From contig CDMY01000311.1 in assembly GCA_001179505.1 (NCBI GenBank), forward strand, positions 1 to 64,000: a stretch of 64,000 nt of DNA, read 5' to 3'. The translations under genes and the position numbers were made by a program. The first letter of the stretch is position 1, and the number at the start of each line of letters is the position of its first letter. Below the pieces are notes generated by a model. That model did not search any database, was not told the DNA's origin, and was given only the letters and a program-made list of their open reading frames with translations. This DNA is from Vitrella brassicaformis. Lineage: Eukaryota > Sar > Vitrellaceae. Positions 22,141 to 33,895 of this stretch are shown one piece after another.

Positions 22141-23348
22141 GTATATATATGGCGCCATGTTGCGCGTCTCTGTCTCTGGATGACTGCCTCACTTAGCGCC
22201 GAGTACGCTGGTTTTGCCCGAGTGGAATACGGTGACAGTGATGTTGGCATCCTTCTGCTGGTCGTCGGGGCCCTTGATCTCGTCAGGCACCGGCACCATC
22301 ACCTGCGCACCTGACACACAAAACACACACACACAGGTACACGGACGGATGGCTGCTAGTGAGCTGGTCAGCCAGTCACCTGGAGAGCGTTCCAGGTCGT
22401 ACTTGATGGGGAAGGTGGTGTCTGCCAGCCCAGCCAGGACAGCAGCAGTCGCATTCATTGTGCATCTATCTGATCTGCCAAGGCTGTGATGGTGTGAGTG
22501 AGTGGTTCTTGGTCACCCACCTTTGGTGAGTTTGTTGATGTTGATTTCGAAGCCGGTGTAGTAGGTCGCCATCAGACCGCAGATCTGTTTGATCAAACAA
22601 GATCAGTCAGGCAGGCACACGCATATGTGCGCACAAACAGGTGTGTGTACCTGGAAGTTGTGGAACTTGACGTCATAGCCGAGGTGGACCTTGAGCCGGC
22701 GGGCAGCACGCCGCAGATTCAAACGGGCCGCATCTATCGACGGCGCACTCGTCAGCTGACACACACGTACACACACACACATACACGCAAGAACGACAGA
22801 ATCTGTCTGTCTGTCGGTCTGGCGATGTGTCTGGTGCTGTCACTCCCAGACAGACAGACGCCCACCTTCAGTCGCCCATTCTCGTACATCTCCACAATAG
22901 AAAAGGGGTCACGATACTCAACCCTGCACCAAAAAACACATGTACAAACACACGTGTCAAGAACAATACGGCTGAGCCCTGCCTGCGTCCATGGGCCCTC
23001 CGTCTGCACCTGACGTGGACCCTGCTGGGGTTGTCGGCCGGGTTGTAGTAGCTGTTGACGAAGCTGAGGGCCACTTTGTCGAGGTCCAGCACACAGCCCG
23101 TCAACGCCGCCGCTGACGTGTTGTGCACCATGATCTCGCCAACCTGACAGATCCAGGCAGATCACAGGCAGGTGAAGGTTGGAGTGCTCTGCCTGCCTTC
23201 TCGGTCGACGCGGCATCGTCCTGGAGGCCATTGTCACCGAACGCACCTTCTGCCTGCACAACACAACAACACACACAGGGACTGAGTTTTCTGGCGTTTG
23301 TCCTGCAGGAGTCTGTTTGCTGACCTTCCCACGCTTGCGCTTTGTCAT
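21920..23348 (-). CDS. Divergent TATA-binding-protein-like factor
   Basis: About eight phase-matched exons run from ATG 23348 (MTKRKRGK) to TGA 21920. The product has two TBP-type repeats. Repeat 1: MVHNTSAAALTGCVLDLDKVAL, then YYNPADNPSRV (compare EYNPKxFxAVIMRI), then DPFSIVEMYENGRLK where TBP has LIFSSGKMVCTGAKS, then RRLKVHLGYDVKFHNFQ. Repeat 2: ICGLMATYYTGFEINI, then TTFPIKYDLERSPG (compare YEPELFPGLIY), an acidic insert, then VFHSGKTSVLGAKS and LLPLLETFK. Known TBPs bind the TATA minor groove with a two-fold saddle. The repeat-1 DNA-contact strand is strongly altered, as in TBP-related factors and dinoflagellate TLF. Acceptors at about 23142 and 22435 were chosen because they keep this alignment in frame. 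The first exon is the least certain. Confidence 0.7.
22103..22150. repeat. Compound (CA)n(TA)n microsatellite
   Basis: About eleven CA units pass directly into about thirteen TA units. It lies in an intron of the TBP-like gene and reads as TA then TG repeat on the coding strand. Confidence 0.9.
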
Positions 23349-23977
23349 CCTTTGCTCTTTTCCCTGGGAAAAAGCGAGCTTAGCAGGAGGTCCAGAGAGG
23401 AATGAGGATTGCATCCATGTGCCATGTGTGCGCGCGTGCGGAATGGCATCTTCCCCAGGTGTGCTTGATGGCCTGCAGTGCATGAAGAGTGGTTGCACCC
23501 ATCGAAATGCCCATTCAGCAGTACAACTTATTCACAACAGGGCAGGCGTAGGCGGCCATCATCTGCCCCCCCGTACGCAGATGAATGAGGTGTGATTGTG
23601 CGAAAGACCCTTGCCGGCGGCCCCCCACAACCGCTCGCCACCCGCATACACCAGGAAAGAAAGGCAGACTCACGCTCTGCACACCACGTTCCGCACACCA
23701 CCTGCACAGGCGCTTCTCTGCCCTTCTCCCCTTGGTAGCTAATCGAGGAAAACGCCCCCCTCGTCATTGAATCCTATCGATCTCACCGCTGGCTGATGGT
23801 TTGCCGCAGCAACGCGCGCAGGAGCAAGTGTCGGCTGTCTGTCTGTCTGTCTGTCTGCCAGCGCCTAGGAATTAAACCATGCAGCCGAGTAGCCTACCTA
23901 CCGCCACGTACCTACCGCTGTACACCCACCATCCCATCCATCCATCCATCCATCCACCCGCCCACCCACCCTGGCTA
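23349..23977. other. Spacer upstream of the TBP-like gene
   Basis: An AGCGAGCTTAGC element at about 23373-23384 sits roughly 25 bp before the proposed TBP-like ATG and matches the GCTCGC element on the minus strand. A (GTCT)n run at 23837-23860 and (CATC)n at 23930-23955 lie nearer the 3' end of the BTB-like gene. No further exon is supported. Confidence 0.4.
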
Positions 23978-26154
23978 TCACAGCTCTACTTTGGGTCGCT
24001 TCCGCGACGGCCCGCTGGCGGCACTGTCCAACTCATCCCCATCGGCGATGGAGCCCAAGATGGCCTGCATCAGGTCGGAGCCTCTCCTGTTGACCTCACT
24101 GGCCGCCCTCTTGCCGACGCCGTTCCCGTCGCTCAGCGGCCCCCCCACCATACCCCACACGAGCCGGAAGAGGCGCTGGCGGTCGCCCAGCGTCGTCACG
24201 GTGCGGATGAAGGCAGCGATGTCGGTGCTGTGCGCCAGGAACACGTCGAGGCTGACGCATCCGCTCAGAATCTCGCCATAGCACCACCCGCCGAGCACCT
24301 CCTGGCGGTCACGCCGGGCGAACCAGGCGGTGACGGCCCACAGAGGCGACACACCGCCGGCTCGAATGCGGGACAAGAGGGCACCGACGCTCTCGGCAGC
24401 CTGCGTCATAGAGGGAGATATAATGACGGAGCCATCAAACACACACACACACACACATGACGCAGCCTGTCTGTCATCTGTGTGTGTGTGTGTCCGCTGA
24501 GTCACTGTCTGTCCCACCTGTCTGTCCATCGAGTATCCCACAGCTTGGATGTCGGCCGATCTGCGCTCGAGCAGCATGATGCGCAGGCAGTGCAGCACGA
24601 GGCACCGCATCGGGTGGTGGCTGATCGTCACGGTCGCCTTGACGTCCTTGACCTTCTTGCCCGTGTCAGCGAAGCGCTTCTGCGAGCGGAATGGGCACCA
24701 CACCGTGAGGCCCTTGTCTTCCCGCCCGGTCAGCATGCCCACGCTGAAGTACGGGTTCTCGAGTGTCTCCTCCACACCGTCGACGGAGATGGTGGCCCTG
24801 CTGGAGTAGCAGAAGACCCCGTGTGGGCGGCCATCCACGGCGGCAGCGCAGCGGGTGAAGATCTTGAAGGTCTTGACGTCCTCGAGCAGCATATCCCCAT
24901 AATCGTCGGGGTCGTCGTCATAGTACCGCCCGATGCACTGCGCGCTGTCGGCGGACTTCGTTCCGGTCATGTCGGTAGCGAATGGTGCATGTTCGTACTC
25001 TAGCTCCAGATCCGCCATGTCGATGACGCACTTCTGCGCGAGCTGCTCCGTCTGGAAAACCGCTGCTGCCTGTGGTACGCACACCACGACACAACACAAC
25101 ACGGCACAACAGCTGCATCGCTGCCCCCTTGCGTGTGCGGATTTATGTGTTCTCACCGCTTCGTTGAAGTTGCCGGTCATGGTGGTCTCGATGAGGAATT
25201 GCTGGAGCGTCTCGAGCCGCACACCACACGTGCCCCTGTCGATGACGGACGTGAGGCTGCACAGGGCACTGATGATGAAGTTCCTGAGCGACCCGTCGCC
25301 AGCGTCGGATGCGCCAGCACTCCAATGTGAGGCCACCTGCTGCCCGCTCTTGGCTATGTAGGGGGCACAGCAGTCCATGAGCTCGGGACACTGCATCAAC
25401 AGCGACCTGACATGCGCACAGCACCGAGAGAATGATCACTGTTTCTGCCGCGAGCCTTCCTTAACCGGAGCTGACCTGACGAGCGGTCTGGCGAGTGCCA
25501 TCTTGAGCAGATTTCTACAGATGCCCTGGTCCTGCTGCCAACCGTTGAGGCGAATCTGAAGCAGTCGTACGTAGCACGCAGCATAGCGTGTTCTGACACA
25601 CCCATCGCCCTCCCTGTATGCCTCGCCGCGCCTCTCACCTTGGCACCGATGGCGTCGAGCATGGCGTCCTTTTCTATGGGCTGCAGGAAGTCGAGGGCCG
25701 CTAGCACATCCAACACACTCTGAACACAGAGAAGCGGAGCGGGAAGTGCAACCATGTCATGCACTGGTTGTTGGTCTAGGTACCTCTTTCGTGATGGTCC
25801 TGAGCATGGCTGCGCGGGGCTGCAGCACCACAGCCGCGATGGGCCGCGAGATATATGTCCTGCAGCGATACCGTGCGGTCAGCCATCTCCTGGAAGTTGC
25901 CGTCCAGCAGCTGCACACAGAAAGGGAAACGCAGGCACGGCCATGCAGATCTACGCAGATGCGTGCGTGTTATGTCAGCCTACCGCATGGAAGAACTCGT
26001 ATTGCTGCGTGGTGGCCTCGTCGATGATGAGCGGCTCATCGGATCCCGCACACTTGACGGTGATCTCAGTCATCAGGGCTGAGCGAAATTCCAGAGCCTG
26101 GCTGGCTCGCAGCCGTTGCAGCTTCCCTGCAGTGGGCTTCTGTAGTCGGGGCAT
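23978..26154 (-). CDS. BTB/POZ-like protein with an uncharacterised C-terminal region
   Basis: Seven exons from ATG 26154 (MPRLQKPTAG) to TGA 23978. The N-terminal 130 residues look BTB-like: ITVKCAGSDEPLIIDEATTQ, FFHALLDGNFQEMADRTVSL and SVLDVLAALDFLQPIEKDAML follow the usual strand-helix order. The long middle exon (24518-25071) is acidic then hydrophobic and unrecognised. The C-terminal exon (23978-24402) is helical and ends in a basic tail. The second exon (about 25786-25913) has a frame conflict: its start and its end match the flanking exons only in different frames. It resolves with a 60-base intron (GTATCG to CTGCAG) or implies a 1-base indel. BTB domains typically mediate dimerisation or cullin-3 adaptor binding; that role is an inference. 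Confidence 0.55.
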
Positions 26155-26550
26155 GTTCCCTGGCAGACAAGGAACAGCGTGTCTGCCAGTGCATACGTGC
26201 GTCGGCCTTCTCCTGCCGACAATTGGGTGATTGAATCGAAGGAGCACGACCTCTGCACGGACTTGTTGTGCCCGCAGGTGTGTTCTCACATGTGTCAAGT
26301 CATTCAATGTCGCCATCCGTCTATTCACGTCTGTGTGTGGCTGCCGCTGGAATGTCAGTCCAGTGATCGCATCTGTCTGCCAGCCGACAGCCAAGGCCAC
26401 GACATTAATCCTGAACAAGGACCGACGTCGTCGCCTACGGCCTCTGCGTGCCACAGAAGCGAGCAGACGACACCAGCTTGCGCGCATCTCAGTCAGTCAG
26501 TCAGTCATTAGATGCTCTCCAGTAGGAGACCGATGCTTCATCTGTCTGGC

Positions 26551-26586
<36 letters not shown>

Positions 26587-27119
26587 TTGTTGAGCGTAGC
26601 GACGCACAGGTTACTTATTCACTCGATGACCCATCCATCCATTGCGCTCTTAAAACGCCTCTCTGTCTGCCTGTCTGTCTGTCCTTTCGCTTCCTCTGTC
26701 CCTCCCTCCATCACTCCTGCACACACGACCCCGTCACTCGACAGATAAATGAGCCATCGACCGATCGGGAGGATGAAAAATCATATCATCCCTCCCTGCC
26801 TCCCTCCACACGTCCCACACTCACTCCATGCTCACATCACGCACAGGGACGTTTGCAGACAACCCTCTCTTTCTTTCTTCCTTAACTCTTCCACATCAGT
26901 ACCGAGACCAGAAAAATCAGTGTCAGTCACCTCAGGCACACAGAAAACCGCCACACGCACACTGAGTGACAGGATACACCTACTGCTCTCCCCTCCCACC
27001 CCTCCAGCCATCCGTCACATCCCCACGTGCAAACATGCAGCCAGCCGCGTCGAAAAATCACTCATAGATACCCTACCGCGTGTCCCTTCTCTCCCTCCCT
27101 CCCCCATTCATTCATTCAT
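26155..27119. other. Repeat-rich spacer
   Basis: The spacer holds (CT)n near 26551-26586, CTGTCTGT and TCCCTCCC runs. It separates the BTB-like start from the end of POR, both on the minus strand. No exon is supported, though an untranslated first exon could lie here. Confidence 0.4.
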
Positions 27120-28524
27120 TCATGCAATGTCGTCGAGGCCAACGGCCTTTGCGGAGTACTCCCAGACCATTTGTGCCTTCTTCTTGTCTTGGGCCTCGTC
27201 CGACAGGGTGTTCTCGAAGAGGTCGCCGCCCGACCCACCCGCCCCCACAGGCGTGTCGCTGCCCGGCACCAGCACCCCCACCATCCTGGCGCCCCCATTC
27301 CAGCTCCAGTAGATGCCGCTCTTGGCGCACCGGGGGTCCGCAACGGTCTGGGCGAGGCGGTCGCCGGCTTCTGGCTCGCTGACGTATCCGCCTGTGACGT
27401 ACTTCATGAAGACAGGGAAGAGCTTGCGGAACCACTGCCGTTTGTTGCGGAAGAGGTTGGTCTCTGCGATGCAGCCGGGGTACATGGAGGTGAAGGCGAT
27501 GTTGGTCGAGTTGTGCAGCCGCCGGTCCAGCTCCTGCATCAGCAGCATGTTGCACAGCTTGCTGTCCTTGTACGCCTTGGCGCCATTGAAGTTGTGACCT
27601 GTGTGGGGCACAGGAAGACAACACACACGACACACACAACACACTCACGCACCCGCCCTCCTCCCTCTCTCTCCGTGTGTGAGATGAGATGAGATGAGAT
27701 GAGATAGATGGTTCGGCCGGCTCACCGTCGATCATGGCAGTGCGCTGGCCCTTGAGCATCCGCCTCCACCCCCTCATGTCGCCAAGCTCCGCCCGCGGCC
27801 ACACCAGCCCGCCGCCGATGGTGTTGGTGTTGCCCGTGATGGAGCCCACAATCACGCAGCGGGGGTCCTTGCTCTTCTTGAGCTCCGGCAGCAGCAGGTT
27901 GATGAGCAGAAAGTGGGACAGATGGTTGACCTGCAGCGACATCTCGTAGCCGTCCTTGGTGAACTCGGGCGCCTGCAGGTGGGGCAGGTACACGGCCGCA
28001 TTGCAGATGAGCCGGTCGAGCGGCTGCGGGCCCAGCCACGCCTTCAGGTTCCTCGCGAACTTGCGGACGCTGTCGAACGAGGCGAGGTCCATCTCGAGCA
28101 CGGCGACGTCCTTGCCCTCCTCCAGCCCCTCCTCCTTGCAGATGCGCTTGGTCTTCTCCTTGTCCCGCACAGCCATGACCACGAAGTAGCCTCCCTGCTT
28201 GGCGAGAGACTTGGTCGTCGCCAACCCCAGGCCGCTGGATGCGCCAGTGATGACGACAATCTTCTTGTTGATGGCCCGCAGGCCGCCCAGCAGCGGCGGC
28301 AGATCAGCCGTCAGCGGCTCCTTGTCCTTGGCATCCTTGGTGTCAGAGGTTGGCCGCACGAGAGTGGTGGCCTGTAGAGCAGTCGAGGGGAGCGAGGCAG
28401 GCGGTGGTGATCTCCGCAGAGAGACACGGCGGGAGGATGAGAGTGACGGGAGGTGTGCCGGTGAGGGAGGGACGAATGCATGTGAGAGGGGGAGGGCCAG
28501 GGCGAGCACGGCGAGGGGCGACAT
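27120..28524 (-). CDS. POR: Light-dependent protochlorophyllide oxidoreductase, plastid-targeted
   Basis: Two exons: 28524-27726 and 27598-27120. POR is a short-chain dehydrogenase that uses NADPH and light to reduce protochlorophyllide to chlorophyllide in the plastid. The cofactor motif is [20 protein letters not shown]. The catalytic Tyr and Lys lie in [20 protein letters not shown], and the pigment-site Cys in [14 protein letters not shown]. The family C-terminal segment [10 protein letters not shown] is present. The leader starts [16 protein letters not shown] and is followed by FVPP, then a Ser/Arg-rich stretch: a signal peptide followed by a transit peptide beginning with Phe, as in complex red-lineage plastids. 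ATG 28524 is the first in-frame ATG. The GTGAGC donor at 27725 is phase 1. It shows that the cell makes chlorophyll. Confidence 0.93.
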
Positions 28525-28844
28525 GATGGACGGCGACAGATCCAGGGGGAATGGGAGAGAGGGACGGGGATGCGGAGCAGCTGCAACGTTCCGGGGAGAG
28601 CGGTTTCCAATGAGAGGTCCTCCAACAGTTTCACGGAACGTCCTAGCCAAAGATGGCGATCCGACAATTCTGGTGGTTCTGGCGCCGAAAAGCCTTCCCG
28701 ACTGCTGAACAGCGAGAGCAGAGGACGAGGAAACGGTGCAATTCCATCCATTCGACGTCCTGGTGCGTCCTGGCTGCCTTACTTGTGATGGTGCTGGGAC
28801 GGCTGCCCGGCTTCGGTGAAGGATAAGACAGCCCCGCCACCGTC
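28525..28844. promoter_or_regulatory. Divergent promoter between POR and the F-box-like gene
   Basis: About 320 bp separate two outward-facing ATGs. GCCTTACTTGT at 28776-28786 repeats an 11-base part of the direct repeat found before the gene at 1193. No TATA box is obvious. Confidence 0.35.
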
Positions 28845-31800
28845 ATGGAAGAAGGTACGTGTGTGCAACAAACCCATACGCAGAGGGAGGGGAAGAGGAA
28901 TCATCTAACAGTGACTGATGTTGGTGGATGTGTGTGGGTGCAGGCGAGGGCGATGGTGGCGGTGGTGGTCGGTCTGCCCTGCGTGGCAGTGGCACTTATG
29001 GTCTCCCGATCTACGGGTCAACCATCCTTTGTTCGACACTCACCGCACACACAGCGAAGATATCTCTCTCCCCTCTGTGTTGTCTGGTGCAGGCATGTGC
29101 TGATGGCGGCGTTAGTAAAGTTCAAGAAGACTTCAATCGCATATCGATGCTGTTTGAGAGGATTCAGTCGAAGGTCACGACATGACATTGACATTGACAC
29201 GCAGGCAGACAGACAGGCAGGCAGGCACCGCACCGCACCCTTCATGTGTGCGTTGGTTTGTTGGTGCAGTGGTCGGCTGATCCCTCTCGGGCGGCGCAGG
29301 AGCTGCTGCACGGCCGAACTGATGTACAGGTGAGCGTGTGGACGGATGGCTTACACTGGTCGCCTTGGGGGGCCTATGTGCCTGTTTGTGTGTGCAGTGT
29401 GAGTTGTCGGCCGTGGCGAGCAGTCTGTCGCGCATAGACGCCCTGTTAGACACACCTGCAGAGGTACACAGACACACACATGTGAGCAGAGGGAGGTACC
29501 TGGTGAGACCTAGCAGCGGCGGTGCGGTGTGGTGTGGTACCAGGATAAGTTGGTTGGTGCTGGAGGGGCGGTGGACATAGCTGAGGCCAGTGAGGCACAT
29601 GACACTTCCACACCGGTACGCACACACACTTGCACGAGGAGCCATGGCATATGTGTCTGTGTGCTGTGTGTTCGTGTGGTGCGGTATGCCACCAGGTGGG
29701 TGTCGGTGGACCGATGGACGTAGGCGACACCAATGAGGGACTTGACGCATCAAATTCGGTAGGCAAATGGCGACGGCAACACAAGGCTGTATGTCGACAG
29801 CCATGGGTCCTCTCTCCCTGTGTATGTCTGTGTGTGTGCAGGTATGTGTGTCGGAGGTCAAGCGGGCCCGATTGGAGGGTCACTCAGGCCATCATGCCGC
29901 TGCAGCAGCAGCGAGTCGCGGTGGGTGGCGACAAAGCACATCAACCACACCCATACCAATCGGACGCACCCCAATGCCCTCTCTGCCTGTCTGTGTGTGT
30001 GTTGTGCAGGTGGTGTGTCGGGCGGCCCCGAGCTAGATGGGCAAACCCAAGACCACCAGCAGCAGCAGCAACAGCAGCAGGTCAGCCAGATGACACACGT
30101 GGGCCTGACGCCCATTGACGCCCTCATACTCTCTCTGTGTGTGTGTGTGTGTGTGTCAGGTTGTGTGTGGGCCGTGTTTGTGTAGCCTTGAGGGCCCGTT
30201 GCTGTGCGAGATGGCTTCGTTTCTCACCACCATTGAGGCCACCGTCCTCTGCCGTCTCTGTAAGGACATCAGCAGCAAGGCCGACTACACCGCCAACACA
30301 CACACCACCGAGGGCAAGACCGACGACACGCCATTCGGCATCTACCGCAACCTCACGATCGCAAAGGACGAGCGCCTCACTTGGCAGCGGCTTGACTGGG
30401 CCCCATGCTCGCATCTGAGGGAAAAACTGGTGAGGGCGTCTTGTCATGTAAACAAAGCCAGAGTGCGGATGATGGATCCTTTGTCTTTCTGCCTGCCTGT
30501 CTGGTCACTCAGGGCCACGTCACGACAGCCTGCATCCGAGACAGGGACGATGCCACTATATGCGTCAATGGCGGCCGACTCTCCTTTGTGACGACTTGCC
30601 TCGAGGCGTCCAAGGCATCCCTCAAACACATCTGCACCACGGGTTTCATCGACCGTGAACACGCCCCGCTGCCCCCACGACCCGCAGTGGCCTTTGACAA
30701 GCTCACGACGCTGCACGTGACGTCTTCGCCGTGGATCAGACACTTCAGGTGAGTGAAATAGCAATACAAGGCAGGTCCATAGATGTCATATTCTTTGCCC
30801 GCCCCTGGTGCTGTGGGTTTCAGGGAGTCCAACTGGACGTTCCCGAGCCTCGTCGATTTACGGGTCACCGACACGACGCATACAGAGCTCCGAGACGTCG
30901 CCCACATCGTGCGGTCGGCCCCCCAGCTGCGCACACTCACAGCGGCCAGCAGCTGGGACAAGATCGGGGGCAAGGGCAGCGACTTGTGTGAGTTCGCCAG
31001 TGCCCTCAAGCAGTGCCCTCACCTGACGACCATCCGCGGGCTGGCCATCGAGAACAGCAACACGCACAGCAACCACTGCAGCCACCTGACTGATTTGCAG
31101 GAGGCCCTCGACACCCACTGGGGCAAAGAGGAGAACGGAGGTAGGTGGATGGGCTCGGATGGGCAGGCAGATATCACATGTGTTGCCTTGTCTGCTCTCG
31201 ATGTCTGTTGCATCCCTGCCTCCCTGTAATGTAGGCGTCAAGAGGACCATCGAGTTTGTGTACGACCACCCCACCATCAGCACCAGCTTCGGCGACGAGA
31301 CCCGCCCCCTCCACGCCTTCCTCACATGGGCGCGGCGGGTTGGTGTGGCCATCGAGTGGCGGCTGGGCGAGGTCTTCTTCCTGGACTGCAGCAAGGGTGC
31401 ATCGAGCTCGGTCGGCCCTCCGGCTGTGCGTGGCCCCGTGGCAGACGTGGTCAAGGACGCGGCGTCCAAAGCAAAGATAGTAAGTCGGAGGAAGCGAGTG
31501 ACTGTGGCCCTCTTCCACCGTCCATCTATCTATCGTGTTGTCCACGCCATGGCTGCCTGTGTGCCTCAGGTGTACTTGTATTTGGGTGGTACCCCTCTCC
31601 ACCACTCGTGGAAGGACCTGCTGACATTTGCCGATGCAGGCATCCTCGAGATCTGGGAGGACGCCAATGGATCGGCGACGATCGAGGGCATCCCCATATG
31701 GCTGCTGGAGGTCGATGACAACGGCAACAACGTGCGCTTCCCCAAGGTAGACTACCTCAACGTCTCACTGGCTCATGTGGGCGATGATGATGCCCGACCT

Positions 31801-32472
31801 GAAGAGGCGTGGCATTTGCCGACCGCCCCCAACTCACTCACTAGACTGCTAGGCAGCCTGCGGGGGGTCACATCAGTCGAGTTCACCACGTCTAGTTTGT
31901 CTGCCGTGTGTGAGTGCCTGCCGCCCATGAGCACCGACAAACTGGACGTGTTGGAGGTCTGTGTGGCCGCCCACTTGACTGAACTGCCTGACCCCATCCC
32001 CCAGTACCCACTGCCGACTGTGCACCGCCTTGTCGTCCCGACACGTTGGGGGGCTGCAGTGAGCAAGGCAGCTGCGTTGTCGTGTATGCGTTTGGCCTTA
32101 CTCACTCACGCACACGAGGCAGAATTTGAGTTTTACATAGCGTCAGACCAGTTTGACTTCCACCGAGACTATGGGGAGCTAGAAGGAGGGGATGAGGCGG
32201 AGGATGATGAGGATGAGGATGCTGTGTGGGAGCGAGAGAGGGAGCTGCGCCAGGCCACGGAGCAGCATGGCAAGGGGTGCATGCGCGCCTTGGCCACTGA
32301 GTGCTATGAGGTAGTCAAGGGAGGATACCAGCTGACAGACGTAGACGTCGGCTGTCACGTGGAGCACAACGAGACCACGATGCAGCTGATGTCCTATGGC
32401 CATTTGCAGCTAAAGGTGTTAGCTAAGGGGGCCATAGCCGGGGGGGAGGACAGAGGGGTCATGACCGACTGA
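28845..32472 (+). CDS. F-box-like protein with a large unrecognised C-terminal region
   Basis: The proposed ATG 28845 (MEEG) is joined to a Gly-rich second exon; the junction to the third exon (about 29096-29173) is uncertain. Small exons follow, at least four of them phase 0 at both ends: 29270-29329, 29398-29463, then exons of 72 and 63 bases. A Gln-run exon (30012-30079) leads to LEGPLLCEMASFLTTIEATVL, which resembles an F-box (Leu/Pro at the start, then E-I-x-x-F-L). The remainder is about 600 residues in four long exons, with segments such as LTTLHVTSSPWIRHF and VFFLDCSKG that could be irregular leucine-rich repeats, and an acidic stretch near 32190-32225. The stop is at 32470-32472. F-box proteins are substrate receptors of SCF ubiquitin ligases; that role is inferred. 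Confidence 0.5.
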
Positions 32473-32508
32473 CTCTGCTGACTTGTACAGACTCTGCTGA
32501 CTTGTACA
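32471..32508. repeat. Two tandem copies of a 19-base unit
   Basis: GACTCTGCTGACTTGTACA is repeated exactly at 32471-32489 and 32490-32508, starting at the stop codon of the F-box-like gene, so it lies in its 3' untranslated region. Confidence 0.9.
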
Positions 32509-32725
32509 GACTCACTCTCGTGGATGTGGCTGCCTGTGGATGAGTAGCGGTACATCGTTTTGATGCATGAGTGCCTGCGATGTCCTCGAGTTTCAGTGGT
32601 TGCTCGGTTGCAATGAAGGGACTGTGTCACACTCGTGTGCACTTGATTGTTTGTTGAAGATAAACAAAGAGTTCAGTCCCCGTCCGTCGCATGTGTCCCT
32701 CCCTGCCAAGGAAGCCACCTTCCAA

Positions 32726-33895
32726 ATGTACTATGGCCACAGATCCACCACATACTGGATTGTCAAGTCAGACACGCATTGATGCAATAACATGGCGCCG
32801 TCTAGTCTGCCTAGTTACCTGACGAACGTTGTTCCCTGCAGTCACAAGGAGCGACTGCTCGACGAGATTCAGGAACTCTTAGTCGAGAAAGAAGAAGTCA
32901 GTCACTCACTCACTCAACACACACGAGGACACACATCGCTCTCTCTCTGGGTGTCACTGATTGGTGGATGAGTGCAGGCAGGAGATCATCCAGAAACTCA
33001 GTGAGCCCACACACCCACACAGACACACATCCATCGATGTGTCTGTGTGTGCAGAGGAGGAGCCGATCGGGCCGTCGCCGTTGGGCAAAGTGGCATACCA
33101 AACATACCTCTCCAAGGCAACACACACACACACACACACACACGAGAGAGACACACGAAGAGAGATTTTCGTGTCTGTGTGTCTGTGTGTCGATTGGTTG
33201 ACTGGCTGGCAGCATCCCACCCGTCTGCAATATCTCCACAACCGACTCCACGAAGAGCCATAAGACAGCGAGACACAGTCACACAAGAACAGCAGCTGAT
33301 GAGTGTGTGTGTGTGAGTGATGTGTGCAGGCGGGCCAAGGTTGATCCGGCAAAGGCAGCAGCCGACAAGATCAACAGCAACCACCGAGCAGTCATCGCAG
33401 CACATCAAGGGCACCATATTCTACATACCCAAACCAAAAGAGGGCAGGCAGCAGGTGGGTGAGCCCGAGGGGGAGACAGGGAGGGAGAGAGCCACAAGGA
33501 CATGTGTATGCGTTGTATTCTCTGCGTTCATTGCATCACGCAGCACGCGATAATATTTGCCGAGGACGAGATGATGATCGGCGGGCGCGACCGGCTCATG
33601 CGGCGACAGATGAAGCTACAGGAGAAGGAAAAGGCGGCAAGAAACCCTTTCAATGAGGTGCGCGCACGCGCAGCCAACAACCACCGTGTCTCTCACGCCG
33701 TGTTGATATGGTTGTCAGGACATCGCATACGAGCAGCGAGGTTGGTGGAAGCGGACCCACGGTGCAGGTAGGGAGCGGAGGGACGCATGGGAGACACACA
33801 GGGAGCCACATGTGGCACAAGCGGGGCAGCTATCTGTGTATGTGTGTGTGTGTGTGTGTGCAGGTGGGTTTCGGTCGCGCGATGTACCAAACTAG
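32726..33895 (+). CDS. Short coiled-coil protein, unrecognised
   Basis: Candidate ATG 32726 (MYYGHRSTTYWIV) joins in phase to HKERLLDEIQELLVEKEE (about 32841-32897), then EIIQKL, then KEEPIGPSPLGKVAYQTYLSK (33057-33116). That exon appears to end at a GC donor (AAG|GCAACA). A following exon reads HPTRLQYLHNRLHEEP and stops at 33261-33263, so the gene may end there. A further run of exons (about 33331-33895) encodes IKGTIFYIPKPKEG, IIFAEDEMMIGGRDRLMRRQ, NPFNEDIAYEQRGWWKR and stops with TAG 33893-33895. Whether both halves belong to one gene is unresolved. The product is charged and helical; no family was recognised. Confidence 0.4.

Noticed and set aside
22103-22150. TATA-rich run as a core promoter
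   Set aside because: It is a compound microsatellite inside an intron of the TBP-like gene, not upstream of a start.
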